Numbered from the stretch's first letter, positions 38,116 to 51,179 are shown. The stretch: DNA of 64,000 nt from Dichomitus squalens LYAD-421 SS1 (GCF_000275845.1 NW_006766925.1:33316-97315), one strand, 5' to 3'. Notes: generated by a model from the sequence alone, not told the origin. Program-made: numbers and translations.

Positions 38116-41100
38116 CTACTCCTCCATCGCGTCCTCGTCGCTCTCCTCTTCGCTATCACTTTCTTCGCCCTCGGCCACATCAACAGGATCAATGTCGATA
38201 TCGTGATCGGCGCCCATGTAAGAGTCGCAGATAACATATAGCTTGAGCGCATGCTGCCCCTGCGGTAGCGAGAACTCGAGGCGGACGTTGAGGCCCCGAT
38301 GTACGGTAACCTTCTTAATTGCAAGCAGCTGCTTGGTCTTCGGCTCGCCAACGACGACCCACCAGTTGGTAAGCTTCTTCTTGGGGTAGAAGGGTGCGAC
38401 AACGGCCTCGTCGTCTTCACCAGGGGTGTCCATATCTTCGTCTGCATCCTTGGACAGCGAGACTTGTATCTGGATAGGAGCGCCGGCAGTGTAGTCGCCC
38501 TTCGCAAGCTCGAAGGTGACGTCGAGAGTGGGATAAGAGTTAACAAACGTCGCGACGTCGCGCCTACAGACATGGTCAGTAATTGGCTAGATGAATGAGC
38601 GGAATAAGGGGCACGTACATCTGGCGAGCGTCCATCTGTAGTAGCTCGTTCCGCTTGTCATCTTCCAACTCCATGATGTCGTACACTGTCTCGACGCCGG
38701 CATCCTTGCAACGCTTGATGACGTCCGGCTCAAAATGCGGGATCTGTTTCAGAGGCGAGTCCGTCTCCCAGCACGCCTGTACACACATCTGCGATAGGTC
38801 CATTGCACCGAGAGCGTTGAGCCACGCGTTCGACGACATGACGTCGACACACGCGGAGAGAAGGTTGAGAACCTTTTCTAGGACGAGCACCTGGTCGGCT
38901 GCGAGATCGGGAGGAAGAGTGAGACGGGAGAAGTGCGCCTGAAGGAGAAGGAAGGTTTTGAAGTGCGGTGCCTCGAAATCTGCCTTCTCGAGCTTGACGG
39001 GGACGCGGTCGTAGATTCGGCGCAGAAGGACGTCTTCGTGTCGACGGATGGGGATCGACTCGAACTCCGCCGATGACGATACAACCTCCAACAAACCCTT
39101 GAGCTTGGTGCGCTCCTTCAACGATAGTGTATACACCTCGACCGTCACGTCTGAAGAACCAAGTTAGATGCAGTGTCACATTAGGCATGGAGAGTAACTC
39201 ACAAGAGATGTTATAGTACGCGGCAATCATACCGAGATTCAATGGCGATACGTCCATCTCGTCCTCAATAGAGATGCACTTCGAGTTGACAAGATCGTTG
39301 AGCGTGTTTTCGACCAGCTCTGACAGATGGTCGGAGAGGTGCTGGTGGCTGACGTTGTGCAGATTGTAGTAATTCGGGTTCCGCGTCATCCGTCGGTAGA
39401 AGTACGTCCATGTCAAGATATCCTAGAGCAGATGTGACCATCTCATCGCCTGCTGACTAAGACGATGAACTTACCATAGCATCCTGCTTGTTCTCGACCG
39501 TCTTGACAGCGATCTCGGCCAAAAAGTAGTCATGGAGCATGTGGGTCGGCAGATGCGACTCAATGGGGAGACCCTCAGCAAGGAACTTCTTGTAGAAGTC
39601 CTTCCTTGTCTGCTGACACATGAGAACAGCGCGACTCTTCTCGTCCTCAAGCGGACGACACGCGCGACCCATCATCTGCAAAACATCCATGACGGGGTAG
39701 TCGACGTAACGGTGTTCCTTGCCCTCGTAGAATTGCACGCCCATGATGATGACCATGTAGCTGGACACAGGCAAGCTCCACGCAGTGTCTTTCGAAGCGA
39801 TGAGGACCTGGATGGCACCGTGCTGGAACAATCGCTCGACGATGCGCTTGTCCTGCTTGTTGAGGGCTTCATGGTAGTAGCCGACACCGTGCTGCAAGGT
39901 CTCTTTGAGGCCTGCGTCGGTGACATGCTCTAGGTGTGGCGCTAAGTCTTCCTCTTCAACATGTAGGAAACGCTTTGAATCCTCATCAGCGTTGCAGTGC
40001 GTGATGATGTCGTCGGCGGTGAGACGACATTGGCGACGCGAAGGGACAAAGATGATGACGGGCTTGTGTGGTGAGTACTCGTTGATAGCCAGGTAGGCAG
40101 GCTTCGACATAGCGATCATGAGCGAGGGGAAATGGGGAATCTGGAAGCTCTGGATGTGGATGTCCATATCGAGGGGACGAGCACTGTGATAACCGTCAGA
40201 AAACAAGAGCGCCTGACACATCCGAATGGACCACAAACCTAGGAGGGAAGTTGAAGATTGCATGTGATGGCGCACCCATCCACTCGCCGAGATCGCGAGC
40301 ATTGGCGAGGGAGACGCCGCACGCGATGATACGAGTCTTCAACTCCGTCTGCGCAGAGACATACCGGGTACGCGAGATGACAACCTCGTACGTCGGGCCG
40401 ACCTCGCCACCCACAAGCTGCACTTCGTCCGCGATGAGGAGGCCGATCGTCTGCACGTTCTTGCGTTGACGCCATCTCCTTGAGAGTACGTCCCACTGTG
40501 GAAGAACTACGGTCAACACAAGCACATATAAGCGTATGATGATGGCATACTTGAGTCGGCGTGCAGACAATCAGATCGCCCTTTTCGAGCAGACGCAGGT
40601 CTGCGCTCGTTTCGCCTGTCAAAGCAACGATCTCCTTGCCGCCCTGCAGGTTACCGAACCTCTTGCGCCACTCCTCGACACGCATATCCACCATCTCCTG
40701 ATAAGGTTCGATGCAGACAGCTCGTTGCTGCTCGCGCTTGCTCCAGAGACGGAGAAGGGCAAACTCAGCACAGATCGTCTTGCCACTGCCAGTGGGGGCA
40801 CCGATGAAGACGTTGTCGTCTGTTGTGTAAAGCGCCTGGAAGACCTGGGTCTGGATCTTGTTGAATGTCTGGATCGTCGAGGAATAGATGTTCTCGAATT
40901 CCTTGTTGTGCAACGCGGAGAGGGGGAGGGGCTGGAGGTCGAGAAGAGGAGTCGGAGCCGGGAACTTCTCGGGGAGGATGAGGTGCTTGAAGGAGATGGG
41001 GAGGCGGGTCTCAGCTTGCAGCCAGCGGTCTGAGACGATTGAGATGTAGTAGTTGGGGGGAACCGGCTCGAACATGGGAACGGTGAGGGTAACGTAGTGC

Positions 41101-44100
41101 TCGTCTTCAGCGTATCGTTGACGAAGAATGAACGTATCATGGAAGAGGATGATCTCGCCATCAACATCCTTAACCAAAATCCAGAACGACTCGGCTGCGC
41201 CGTGAACCTTTTCGTCCCAACGGAAGTCAGGAATTATAGTCAAGTCTATGCGCAAGAGTGTACGAGTAATGGGCTGGACTTGGGCCGACAGCCTGAACCA
41301 CGATGTCAGAATCGTAATATTGAAGCGAACGCTGACACGTACTGGAGCTTAGGGAAGCTGTGTACAAGTCTGTGGACCAACCGGCCAGCGTTCGGAATGC
41401 CGATAAGCTCGCCAATCTCTGGTGGGTTCTGCAAGATAATTAGGAACTGATGTCACACAAGAGGTACTGCGCGACTTACGAGGTCGAAGTAGCGGTACCA
41501 AGGCTAGAGTTGTTCAATCAGCAACGGTACGACACGCGGTCAAAACGGACACTCACGAATTGCTTGCCCTCAGCCTTCCGAATAATCTCGTTCGGGACGC
41601 CCTTGAACTGACGCAGCGGCGTCATAGAACCCCACATCCTGCGCTCCACCATCTTGCACATGTCGAGCGCTGCCTTCGCGGGAACAGCCCAGCCACGCTT
41701 GAGGCAAATCTCAAAGATAGCGCGCATGATTCTGAGTAACAGGTTATGAGCATTTGGCCTAAACGTTAGGCAACGCAACGACTTACCGTCCAGCAGACTG
41801 CTGCACGTAGACCATGTCCGCAACCAGAGCGAACCCTTCGAGCTTCAGTTGTGATATATATGCTTGAAGTAGCACGTTAATCTTCGCTGCCGGCTCCTCT
41901 ACAGACTCCTTCACGGGAATAGGGACGCGTTCGAGCAGTTTGCCGAGTTCGAGCTTCTCCTGCATGACTGGTGAGCACCATGGGAATGATGACATAGACG
42001 GAACGACTTACATCTTGACGGACTGGGATGAGCTTGAACTCGTTCGAGAGGGCAAATACGCGGAAGAGCTCGAGCTGCGACATGGTCGACCGGAGGTGCT
42101 GATTGTACGTGGCCATAGAGCTGTAGGTGACGTAGTAGTGGGACGCAATGCGACCCAACTCCGTGCTCTGGAAGCGGCCAGTGGAACGCTCATACTTGAT
42201 AAGGTAGCACTTCTCCAGGAGCGCTGCAGCAGTATGAACTATATCCGCCCTCTTTTGCACAAGCGTCGGATCACCTTCTAGGTAGTCGACGCCGACGCTG
42301 TACAGAACTGGATCCTTGAGCATACGGACGTAGCTAATACAGTCGACGAGTTAGCGAGTGGTAGGTGCGTGCGAAACGAACGAACTTACAGGTATGTGTA
42401 ACCCAACCACTGGACGGCCTCGTCGCGGTTCCGGATGGTACCAAGCACAATCTCAGCATTCAGGTTGTCCGTCAACTTCCCGACGAACTGCGATTCGATC
42501 GGCAGCTGCTGGTTCAACAGGCTGAGGTAGTACTGAAGCTCGGAGTGGTTCGTTATGATGATGCCCTCTCCGTAAGTGTCGTACTGCGGACGACCCGCTC
42601 GACCGAGCATCTGCAGCACGTCCTGAGACGAAAGCTCGACCCAGCGGCCCTTCTCCGGGTTGTAGATCTGCGTGCCCTTGATGATCACGGTATGTGCAGG
42701 AAGGTTGACGCCCCACGCGAGCGTCGCGGTACAAACGAGCACCTGAAGGTGGCCGTCCGCGAACAACTCCTCGACCAGACCGCGATCCTCGCGGGACATG
42801 CCGGCGTGGTGGATCCCAAAGCCGAACTGGAGGAGGTCCTTGAGGTTCGGGTCCTTGACGTTGTTCGCCTCTTCCAGAAGAATTTCGCGCGTGGCGCCCT
42901 CAGGCTTGACGAACTGCGTGATCGTCTCCTTCTCGATCGCCATGTCGCGGATGAACTTCGCCGTCTTCGCCGTCTCTTTCCGCGAGTGGACGAACACGAG
43001 CGTCTGATTCTTCCCGGCTTGGTCGAGCACCTTCTCGTAGCAAACCTCGTTCATCACCTGGTACCGCTTGATAGCCTTCTTCTCCGTCACCCCGATGAAC
43101 TGCTGCTGGAGCGCGCAAGGCCGGTACGACGCGTCGAAATAAAACAGGCCCTTCGACTGGTCGACGCGCAAGAACGTTGCCACGTCCTGGTAGTTGGGAA
43201 GCGTAGCTGACAGACCAACCAGCCGCACGTACTCGCCCGTCTGCTCCATCCGCCGGATTGTCCGTGCGATCACTGACTCGAGCACTGGACCACGTTCATC
43301 ATGCAACAAGTGAATCTCGTCGATGATGATGAGACGTACGAGGTTCGTATAACTCGTGTCCGTACTCTTGCGCGTGATCACATCCCACTTCTCCGGGGTC
43401 GTCACGATGATCTGCGTCTCCGAGATCTGCTGCTTCGTCATTTGCGAGTCGCCAGTGAGTTCGCCGACCTTGATCCCATACACCGCCAGACGCGAGCTAA
43501 AGTTGCCGACCATCTCCTGCACGAGCGCCTTCATCGGCGCGATGTATACCACCTTGAACGCGTCCAAGTCCAACGTACCCGAGTCGATATCGCGGTACTT
43601 CCCGAGTTCGTTCAGAATCGTCAGCAGAGCGACATTCGTCTATAGATACACCGCATGAGCCGAGTACTAACGTGCGTACTACACACTTGACGTACCTTTC
43701 CAGCACCGGTAGGAGCACAAAGCAGCAGTGGCTCATCCGTCCCGAACGCGATGGGGTAGAGCTTGCTCTGAATCCGGTTCAGGCTCCGATATCCCTTGAA
43801 TCCCTCGCGCGCCCATTCCGGCAGGTCCTGGATCTGAACAAGCTCCGAATCTTGCACCGGCTTCGACTTCGGTGCAGGCACATGGATCTCCTCGTAGCCC
43901 TTCTTCGCCCGCTTGAACGACCCTTCCGGGAGCTTGCACTTCTTGTTCGACATCAGGTGACCACCCTGGCTGAATGCCATGCTCTCCAGGTCCACAGTAG
44001 CCTTGGGCTGTACCGTCGAACCAGGAGCAAGCGTCGCCTTCTTGGAAACCGCCTCGACCTTGGGCTTCGAGTCGACGTCCATCGCGTCCGAGCCCGCCTT

Positions 44101-45264
44101 CGCCTTCCTATCTCCGGCCAGCTCGCGCAGAATCCAGCCTACTCCCTTCTCCCGCATCGCCACCTCGATGTTGACACGCTCGTCTGCATCGCTACGCATC
44201 AGCTTCGTGCACCACACGATGACGTCCCGGTTCTTGACAAACTTCCGAATCAGGGGGAAGTGCTGGTATTCGAACAGGTCCATCAACTCGTTTTCGCAGT
44301 CGCGGACGCTCGACTCCGAACCGAGTATCGAGAGCACCGAAGACGCCTTGTCGGCGGCCGTGACAGGGTCGGGGTACACTTCAGATATCTGCCGCTGCAC
44401 CCAGAAGCCGTCGATCGCGTGCGGAGAGACGATATCCTTGTCGACATGTGCCTTCCCTTGATGACCTGCTGAGGATCCGCCGATGACCAGCTCGTCGTCT
44501 CCCTCTAGTGACTCCGGCGGCCGCTCCGCTCCCTCCTCTGCCTCGTCCTCCTCCTCGTCGCTTTCATCTCGTACCTCGAAGCCCTCTTCTTCTTCTTCTT
44601 CCTCTTCCTCCTCGTCGAAAACCACCGCGACACCCATCTCATCATCAATCTCTGCCTCCTTTCTCTCGAGGTCGGGGTCCGCCGTCTGCTCATCCTCAAC
44701 GCCGTAGTCAGTGATCTTCTTCGACAGGTTGATTAGCTGCGAAAACGACTCGTTCGAGATTGGACCAAGGACGTCCTCGACCTCCTTCTTCTTGTCGAAG
44801 TCCTTCACGTTTTCGTTCTTCAGCGTCTCCAGCACCATGTCTGCGGCACTTCGAACGACATCCTGCGCTTGGTCACCGAGTGCTTGGTGGACGTTCGCGA
44901 GGATGAGCTCGTAAACCTCGCGCGTCTCCGCCGTCCGTGGGCGGTACGAGAGCCCTTCGACGTCTTCGGTCGCCTCGATGATGTCGGTGTACCCGAAGCC
45001 AGTCACGTCCGCTGCTCTCCGCTTCTGCGGCCTTTCCGCGGCCTCCTGTCTGTCGGCTGCCTTTTTCTTCTTCTTGTCGAGGTCCTTGGGAGCTTCGCGC
45101 TGGACACGCGACCCCATCTCCCTGGGATCAATACGGCCGACTAGAGACGTGGGGGCACCATCGGGTTCCTTGTCTCGACGCGGCAAGACGGAGCGGTCGG
45201 CGGTGAGAACGAGAGAAGAGATGGAGGCATAGTTGTAGCCAGACAGATCCCTCTTGGCCGACAT
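38116..45264 (-). CDS. BRR2: pre-mRNA-splicing helicase Brr2 (U5 snRNP 200 kDa)
   Basis: Thirteen exons (43696-45264, 42390-43639, 42012-42333, 41787-41959, 41557-41731, 41480-41503, 41343-41428, 40551-41292, 40239-40495, 39475-40183, 39203-39422, 38619-39150, 38116-38563) give 2168 residues. Brr2 unwinds U4/U6 snRNA to activate the spliceosome. The N-terminal part ([13 protein letters not shown], acidic linkers) matches the auto-inhibitory region. Helicase cassette 1 has [33 protein letters not shown] and [13 protein letters not shown] Sec63 unit follows. Cassette 2 has GAPTGSGKT and a degenerate DEVQL Walker B box, as expected for the non-unwinding cassette. A second Sec63 unit ends with [20 protein letters not shown] and an acidic tail. 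Exon 6 is only 24 nt (PWYRYFDL). Confidence 0.97.
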
Positions 45265-46514
45265 GATAGAAAGAGTAGCAAGGTATTAGTCGTACTCCGT
45301 CCTTGATATTGTCGGCAACGTTAAGGAACGAAGGAGAGAATGGGGGAGAGGATGAGGAAGAGGATGATGAGGCAGAGCGAGCGCGAGCCACTTCACTTTC
45401 TTCGGCAGTTGCCGATTACTCACCAGCGCCTGCAGCGGCCCCGTGCATGGCAGCGCCGAGGGTCGAGACTTGGCCACAAACTCGAACGTTTGCCGCGTAA
45501 GGGATCCTTTGTCGAATGTCAATTGATCCAAAGGTCATTCTAACCTCCGCATCAAGTACTCGAACATACTCACAGCGGCCGTTTGGACTCCCTTACGCCA
45601 GTTTTCATGGTCATACCCCGTTCATTAATAACTTCCTATCTCACGGCAGGGATTCGGATTTTTCCAGCTGGAGCAAAGTCTCTGAAAAGGGGACGCGCGA
45701 GGCAAACAATCCGTAAATATGTGGCGTTTCTGGATAAAAGTGATTGAAACACGACGGGGGTTGCCTTTTTGCGTCAACATTTCATCGACTTCTCTCCAAT
45801 CGAAAATATCCGATTTCCTGCCGTGTCTCCTATCTCAACGTCGTCCTTTCTCCTACCCGTATACTGTGGCTTTGCGGCTTACCCATTGCAATGAATGTCT
45901 GTCGTAATCCAGTCCATACCGATATAAAGCTTATAATTTCCCTTTAGATTCAGTCCTATCGAGATTGATGGATTGCGACCACTGTCCCAGATTTGCGTGA
46001 CTTTCATCGTGGTTGGTGTAGTCCGAGAGAGGTCTTTGAGAACGTTCTCAGTCAGCCGCGGCACGAGCGCTTCCTATACGTGTACCAGGAGGTTGTTCAC
46101 GACATTTCGGGACTAGGTTCAAAAGTCAGTGCGTTGCTCGTCCGTGACGAGTGTTTCCTGGTCTCCCAGCGTCTTCAGAATGCGCGCCGCGAAATTAAGC
46201 GGAGCTTGATGCGAGCCTGCTTGCTCCTTGGCCACCCAGAGATTGGTGCGCGTGATCAGAATCTCTTAGTCGAGCCCTTTCCGCTTACCAAACTCCAGGA
46301 ATATCCTGAATCCTTCTCTTCTTCTTGCTCGAGAGCCTGTCACGCAAGGAGACTGCTGCTCACCTCTTCATCCGGAGTGACTTACTGTTCGATGGATTGG
46401 GTGTAGCCCGCCCGGCAACTATGACCCAGGCGAATACGCACCTCCGATCGTGGATGACGTATCCCGAGTCTGGTCAGTGGTCGACTCCCATTCCTTCAAC
46501 CCTCACCGGTGCTC
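45265..46514. other. no firmly supported gene
   Basis: Upstream of BRR2. A plus-strand frame at 45993-46406 (137 codons) reads ERFLYVYQEVVHDISGLGSK and QRLQNARREIKRSLMRACLL, helical in character, with a possible frame change near 46320. I recognise no family and see no start context, so I leave it uncalled. Confidence 0.3.
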
Positions 46515-46523
46515 TATATATAG
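46515..46523 (+). promoter_or_regulatory. strong TATA element before an ORF-less region
   Basis: TATATATAG is followed by a pyrimidine-rich stretch (46540-46600), the layout of a strong basidiomycete core promoter, but no long open frame follows. Confidence 0.4.
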
Positions 46524-46559
46524 TGGGCGAAAGCCGTCCTCCCATCTCTGCGCCCTTTC

Positions 46560-46760
46560 TTCCCTCCTTTCACCATCCCTTTCTGTCCTCGGTACTCTCA
46601 TTCACCGTGAGCCTCGCTAACAGGTAGGGTATCGCTGTCTGTACACGTCAACACAGGTGAGTGGGTTACTCGCTGTCACACAGCATACAGGTAAGTCGTG
46701 CGGGTGCAGCAACGCAGTAGGTTAGAGCACGTCGTGGTAGGTCACTGTACGCGGGCTTGG
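46560..46760 (+). ncRNA. candidate spliced noncoding transcript
   Basis: Downstream of the TATA element come three successive potential donors preceded by CAG: CAG/GTAGGG near 46624, CAG/GTGAGT at 46657 and CAG/GTAAGT at 46691, with AG acceptors between and after them. No ATG-led frame of useful length follows. The arrangement suggests a spliced 5' leader or noncoding RNA. This is inference from splice consensus only. Confidence 0.2.
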
Positions 46761-47076
46761 CACAATGCGCGGGCGCGGGGAGTAGCGTATTATTATGTAA
46801 TGCGAAATTTGTATCGTAGAGTAACCACCCATAAATATATATATCCGTTCATGCTCGATCTGGTGCCCTAGCGCAACGAGCCCCAACTGTATAGGACTGT
46901 TGCACTCTGTTCCTATATTTTTGCCAGGTGTTCAATAGAGTGGAACATACAGATATCGGGCGAAAAATATGCAAATAGACGGAGACAGACGGGAAAAGAC
47001 GACGAACGGCAAATAGCTTTTTGTGTGCATATGGACAGATATATATGCATTCACCTACATACATGTGGATATCTGA

Positions 47077-47480
47077 CTACTTCTGCCTTTTGGGCGGACT
47101 GAAACGGGCCGAAAAAGATGAGAATCGTGAGCAACAGGGAAGGTTCTCACTGGGCCTCACCACCGGAGCCGAGATCATGTCAACCTCTGGGTCCTTCAGA
47201 TGACGATCAAGCGGGAGCACGCCTGCGTGCGCAGCGGGTTCGAGATGATCTCAGAGTTGCGGCAGTACGCACGCCACGAATGGCCAGGGTCTTCGATCGA
47301 GGTAAAGGTGGTCGTTCTTGTTCCGCAGGAGGGATCAAATGACGACGTAGAGTGGATTTTGCTGCCGAGTTTGGTAATCACGAAGGCGAGGTTTATGTCA
47401 GTTCCTGGACATTTCGGCGTGGTGCAGTCGGGATGTCTTGATCGAAGATATCGTTGGTGCATGCAAAGCGGAGGATGCAT
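47077..47480 (-). CDS. unrecognised protein, last exons of a possible gene
   Basis: A minus-strand exon (47273 to about 47480) reads FVITKLGSKIHSTSSFDP and TTTFTSIEDPGHSW. It splices at a good GTGCGT donor through a 50-nt intron ending GCACGCAG into a last exon (47077-47222) reading VLPLDRHLKDPEVDMISAP then RPSENLPCCSR and ending at TAG 47077-47079. The junction restores one continuous frame. The start was not found; upstream fragments up to about 48.5 kb on the same strand might belong to it. A plus-strand frame (47200-47544) competes. No family was recognised. Confidence 0.27.
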
Positions 47481-48773
47481 CATGGTGCATGTTTGCTTGT
47501 GCCCTGCGTTGCGTCTCTTGTCGTTGTGTGGACTTCCGCGTTGAGCTGCGAGACCAGAGTTTCACTTACCAAGTCATATGGACGTTTTGTCATTCGCTCA
47601 GTGCTGTGGGCTGAGTAGTGATCGTGCAGCCTTAGGCTCGGCGATCAGGTCGAAATGACTGTCGCGCATCTGGATGCGGTCAAAGTTAGGTTGTATGATA
47701 TCTGTTCGACATGCCCCGTCCAAAAACGTCTTGACCTGCTACCCGTGAGTCGTCCCGTTGCCTTCGGAAGGACGGTGTCGATGAAAAAGGCGGTCTCGCA
47801 AGTACTATGGTAAAAGCGACATTGGTGAGCTGTCGAGGGCCACGAACAACCTCTCAACATTCCATTGCGTAGCACCTGACTTGTGAAGCGCTGCTTTTCG
47901 GCAAAGCCAAACATCAATGTTGCGGTTGTGGACGAGTTGTAGGTGGCAGTCTACTGCTACCGCGCCTAAACTTGAACTGGAAAATGCCGCCAATCACTCA
48001 ACGTGGCTCTCCACGCGCGGCGCGTCGTCCATCTCCAGCGCTCAGCTCAACCCTGGTGTCGTTTCCGTCACCGACAATCAGCGATGGGGTAGACTCACCG
48101 CCTGCGTATTGTGAGAGCATTTCTCCGCTCACTGCGGTTCACCGCGCTCTCCCCGGCAGCGGCATCATGCGCCAGTGCAAAGCCCCCTACCCGCAGGGAA
48201 TGCGAGCGCATACTGAAGTGAGATCCGCATCGGCCAGTGACGTCACCTGCCAATTTGGAATTGGGAACTAGAATGCCTCCGACAGGGTTAACCTCATCCT
48301 TGCCAGGACACATATAGATGGAGCATTCGACGCGCACCTGCATGCATGAGTAGTTTGCGGGGATCACAGGCCGTGCAGGTCTGCTACTTCGCAGAAAGCT
48401 CGGCACGCAAACCGCGAGCCACAATTGTCGAGCGTCGAGCACGGCTTCATCGTACCGTAGGGAGCACTCAACGAAATGCTGAGGTGTATGATCCATGATC
48501 TACGCAGGTCCCCAGGTCGCTTGAGGTCTACCTTTGAGATACTCATAGAGGTTACGATATTGGTGAGTATATCAAAATGTGTGCTCCAGAATGGTAGGCA
48601 GGACATTATAACACATGAAGGGGAACGTGAAAAGGCATGCGGATGTGTATGTGTACTGTGCAAAGGGACGTACTGTAATAAACGCAGGAGCTCGCAGAGC
48701 AGCTTCGCTTCGCCATCTCCATCCTTCTTTAATTCCGGTCAAACCAACGTCACCTCCTCGCCGCAGGCGCGTA
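47481..48773. other. no firmly supported gene
   Basis: Minus-strand fragments (47645-47917, 47805-47993, 48095-48496) are open and cysteine-containing but could not be joined into one model. They may be upstream exons of the weak gene ending at 47077. Confidence 0.25.
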
Positions 48774-51179
48774 TCATAGCGGCTTCCATCCCTCTCCTGC
48801 GGGCCATTTCAGGTCGTCCCTCTCCACCACCATCCTCCTGCCACCCCTCGCTCCATCTTCCCTATCTACGAGCGCAACGTCGACCCCGCCCCTCTGCCAC
48901 CTCCGCGCACGGTCCTCGACCCGCTCTCGATCCCCGGCCCCGTCCTGGTCTAGACTGCTGTCCGCATCGTCCACATCTAGTCCTGGGCTCGTCGCCTCCC
49001 CATCGTCGACGTCGTCCATTAACCTCGCCTCTCCGTCCTCGCGCATCCAGCCTGGACCCCGGGGACCACGCTGCACGAACCCCCGCTTCGAGAACGCCCC
49101 CTCGGCCTTGTACCGCGCGGCGTCGAGCGCGGGCTTCCCGCGCAGCGAGAGGTTCGTGAACGTCTTTTGCAGGCTCCCGATTGGGGAGTCCGAGAACGTG
49201 TCCCAATTTCGCTCTCTGTCGGTGTCGCGTTTCGTGGAGGAGAGGGAGAGATGGCGGGAAAGGTGCAGGTTCGATGGAGATGAGGTGCTGGAGCGTGGCG
49301 TATCCGCAAATGGAGACTCGAAGGGCGAGGACGATGTGGGAGTCAGCTGGGCGCTTTCTGGGCGTTTCCGGCGAGGTGGTGGGGGTACGGGAGGGGGAGT
49401 GGGATGGTGTAATGACCGAGAGCGCCCAACACGGGGCGACGTGTTTGATGGTAATATGCGGTCTGCATCGATGCTCAAAGCAGCAGGCTTGCGGTCTGGG
49501 TGCGTCGGCGGCGGCTCCGGGGGCAGCTCTGACAGAGGTCTTGGCGGAGTCTGGGACGGCGACATCGTTGGAGATGCCAGCCGCCGTTGTGGAGGCTCCG
49601 GAGGGACGGTATTCGGACCATTTGCGGAAGAATGCATGGGATTACGCTTGGATGGTGACAGAGAAGCCGTTGCCACCCGCTCAAAGGAACGAGCAGAGAT
49701 GACGGTGGAGGCCGGGGGACTGAGATTCCGGCGAGGCGGTAGCTGAGGGACGCGATTCTGCACTGCGGTACGTTCGGCAGAGCTGCTGGCCGATCCTGCC
49801 GAGGACGCGGACGAACTCGCATTCTTAGTGGGACTGGTGCTGCGCACGCGCCGTAGTGAGTTCACTGAATCTGAACTACTCCGGAGAACCTCCATGACGC
49901 GCTCTTGTTCGAGTCTGTGTTCCGCTTGTTTGAGACTTTGAGCGATCCGGGTCGCCTGGAGAGATTGCTGGATCAGAGTGTTCGTCGTATGCCGGTTGGC
50001 ATGCGAGACACTGGTAGTAGGTGGTAACGGTGGTTCGCGGCTAGTCGCCTGTGTGTGATGCGCATTCATGGACGCATGTCGCGGTGGCGGCAGTACAGGC
50101 GGCTTCCGAGGTGGTAATGGGGGTATATTCGCATCTTGTAAAACTGTTGAGCGTGTACTAGGGAATACGCCAACACCGGCTGGCGCGGACTGAGGTGGTA
50201 GACCCTGAGAAGCCCGTCGGTTGAGGAAAGGATTTGTTGGCTTCGGAGGAAGAGAGGGAGGCTGAGGCTTAGCGGGCGTAGACGAGACTGCGGGGGCAGA
50301 TTGAGGACCGGTGGAGCCATTGTGCCTGAATGGATTCTGCACCGGCGACGAAACTCGGCTATGCTTGCTGTGGGGCGAGGACGGACGAGACTTGTGCTCA
50401 TCGGGATGTGCTAGACGCAAGCGAGGAACCAGTTAGCGGCACTGGCAGGTACGAGCGTGGAGCGGATTCATTGCAATCAAGGACCAGGGCGTCTAGTCAA
50501 TGGTTATGAGGTATCATGGATATTCGTACGAAGTACACATTCCAACATGGGTAGACGTTCCTGCAATGCGGCTGCCAATTCCCACGCAAACTCGACATGT
50601 GTCTCCAAGTATTTGCAGCATCCGCGTAACTGCATAGCAAGGCAGCCACTTCGCAAATAGGCCTGGGAAACGTTCTGGCACACGGCGGGAGATTCCATGG
50701 AAGGCATGCATTTCTGGTGGGGCCCCACGCTCGGATGCTCAGAAGTTGAGGAAGAGCACCACTCGACCGAGATGACGACACAACGCAGATCGTGCATAAC
50801 ACGCACCTTGTACGAAGATGAGACTCGGATCCACCTGCTTGCCTCCGAGCACATGGGAAACGAGCCGTAAGACGGCGAAGAACTGGCCTCCGTTCAATAC
50901 ATCTGCAGGCTCGGGCGGTAAAAGTCGAAAAATCTGCTATGAGATGAGACATGACCAAGTCCGCGGAGGACACAGACGCACCGAGTCGAGCGTGTTGGAC
51001 GCCAGTGTGGGATAGCGGCCTCGCAGCCATGCTCGTGCTTCGCGCACGCCAACCGAGAGCTTATCGTAGTCCGGAGGATGTTGTCCGTCATATTCGATGA
51101 TGTCGTGGATGGAGGAGGTGTAGAGGGTATACTCGGCATCGTTGAGAGCGGATACGTGTAGGGTGAGCGGGCGGGACAT
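48774..51179 (-). CDS. proline-rich scaffold protein with EH/EF-hand-like N-terminus
   Basis: Three exons (50982-51179, 50807-50936, 48774-50410) give 654 residues. The first about 110 residues form a compact helical region; LPPEPADVLNGGQFFAVLRL followed by VSHVLGGKQVDPSLIFVQ resembles the second half of an EH (Eps15-homology) domain, where a small polar loop precedes an EF-type helix. The remaining 540 residues are disordered and proline/serine-rich, with several PPxP and PPLPPRKPP-type SH3-binding runs and one predicted helix (QQSLQATRIAQSLKQAEHRL). A short conserved-looking segment near SLQKTFTNLSLRG lies close to the C-terminus. This layout suits an endocytic or actin-patch adaptor; that role is inference. 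Intron 2 is unusually long (50411-50806, 396 bp). Confidence 0.7.

Noticed and set aside
42365..43210. 281-codon plus-strand frame
   Set aside because: Antisense shadow of a BRR2 exon; arginine- and leucine-rich with no domain.
43672..44472. 266-codon plus-strand frame
   Set aside because: Antisense shadow of BRR2 exon 1.
49108..49746. 212-codon glycine-rich plus-strand frame
   Set aside because: Antisense of the proline-rich tail of the EH-like protein.
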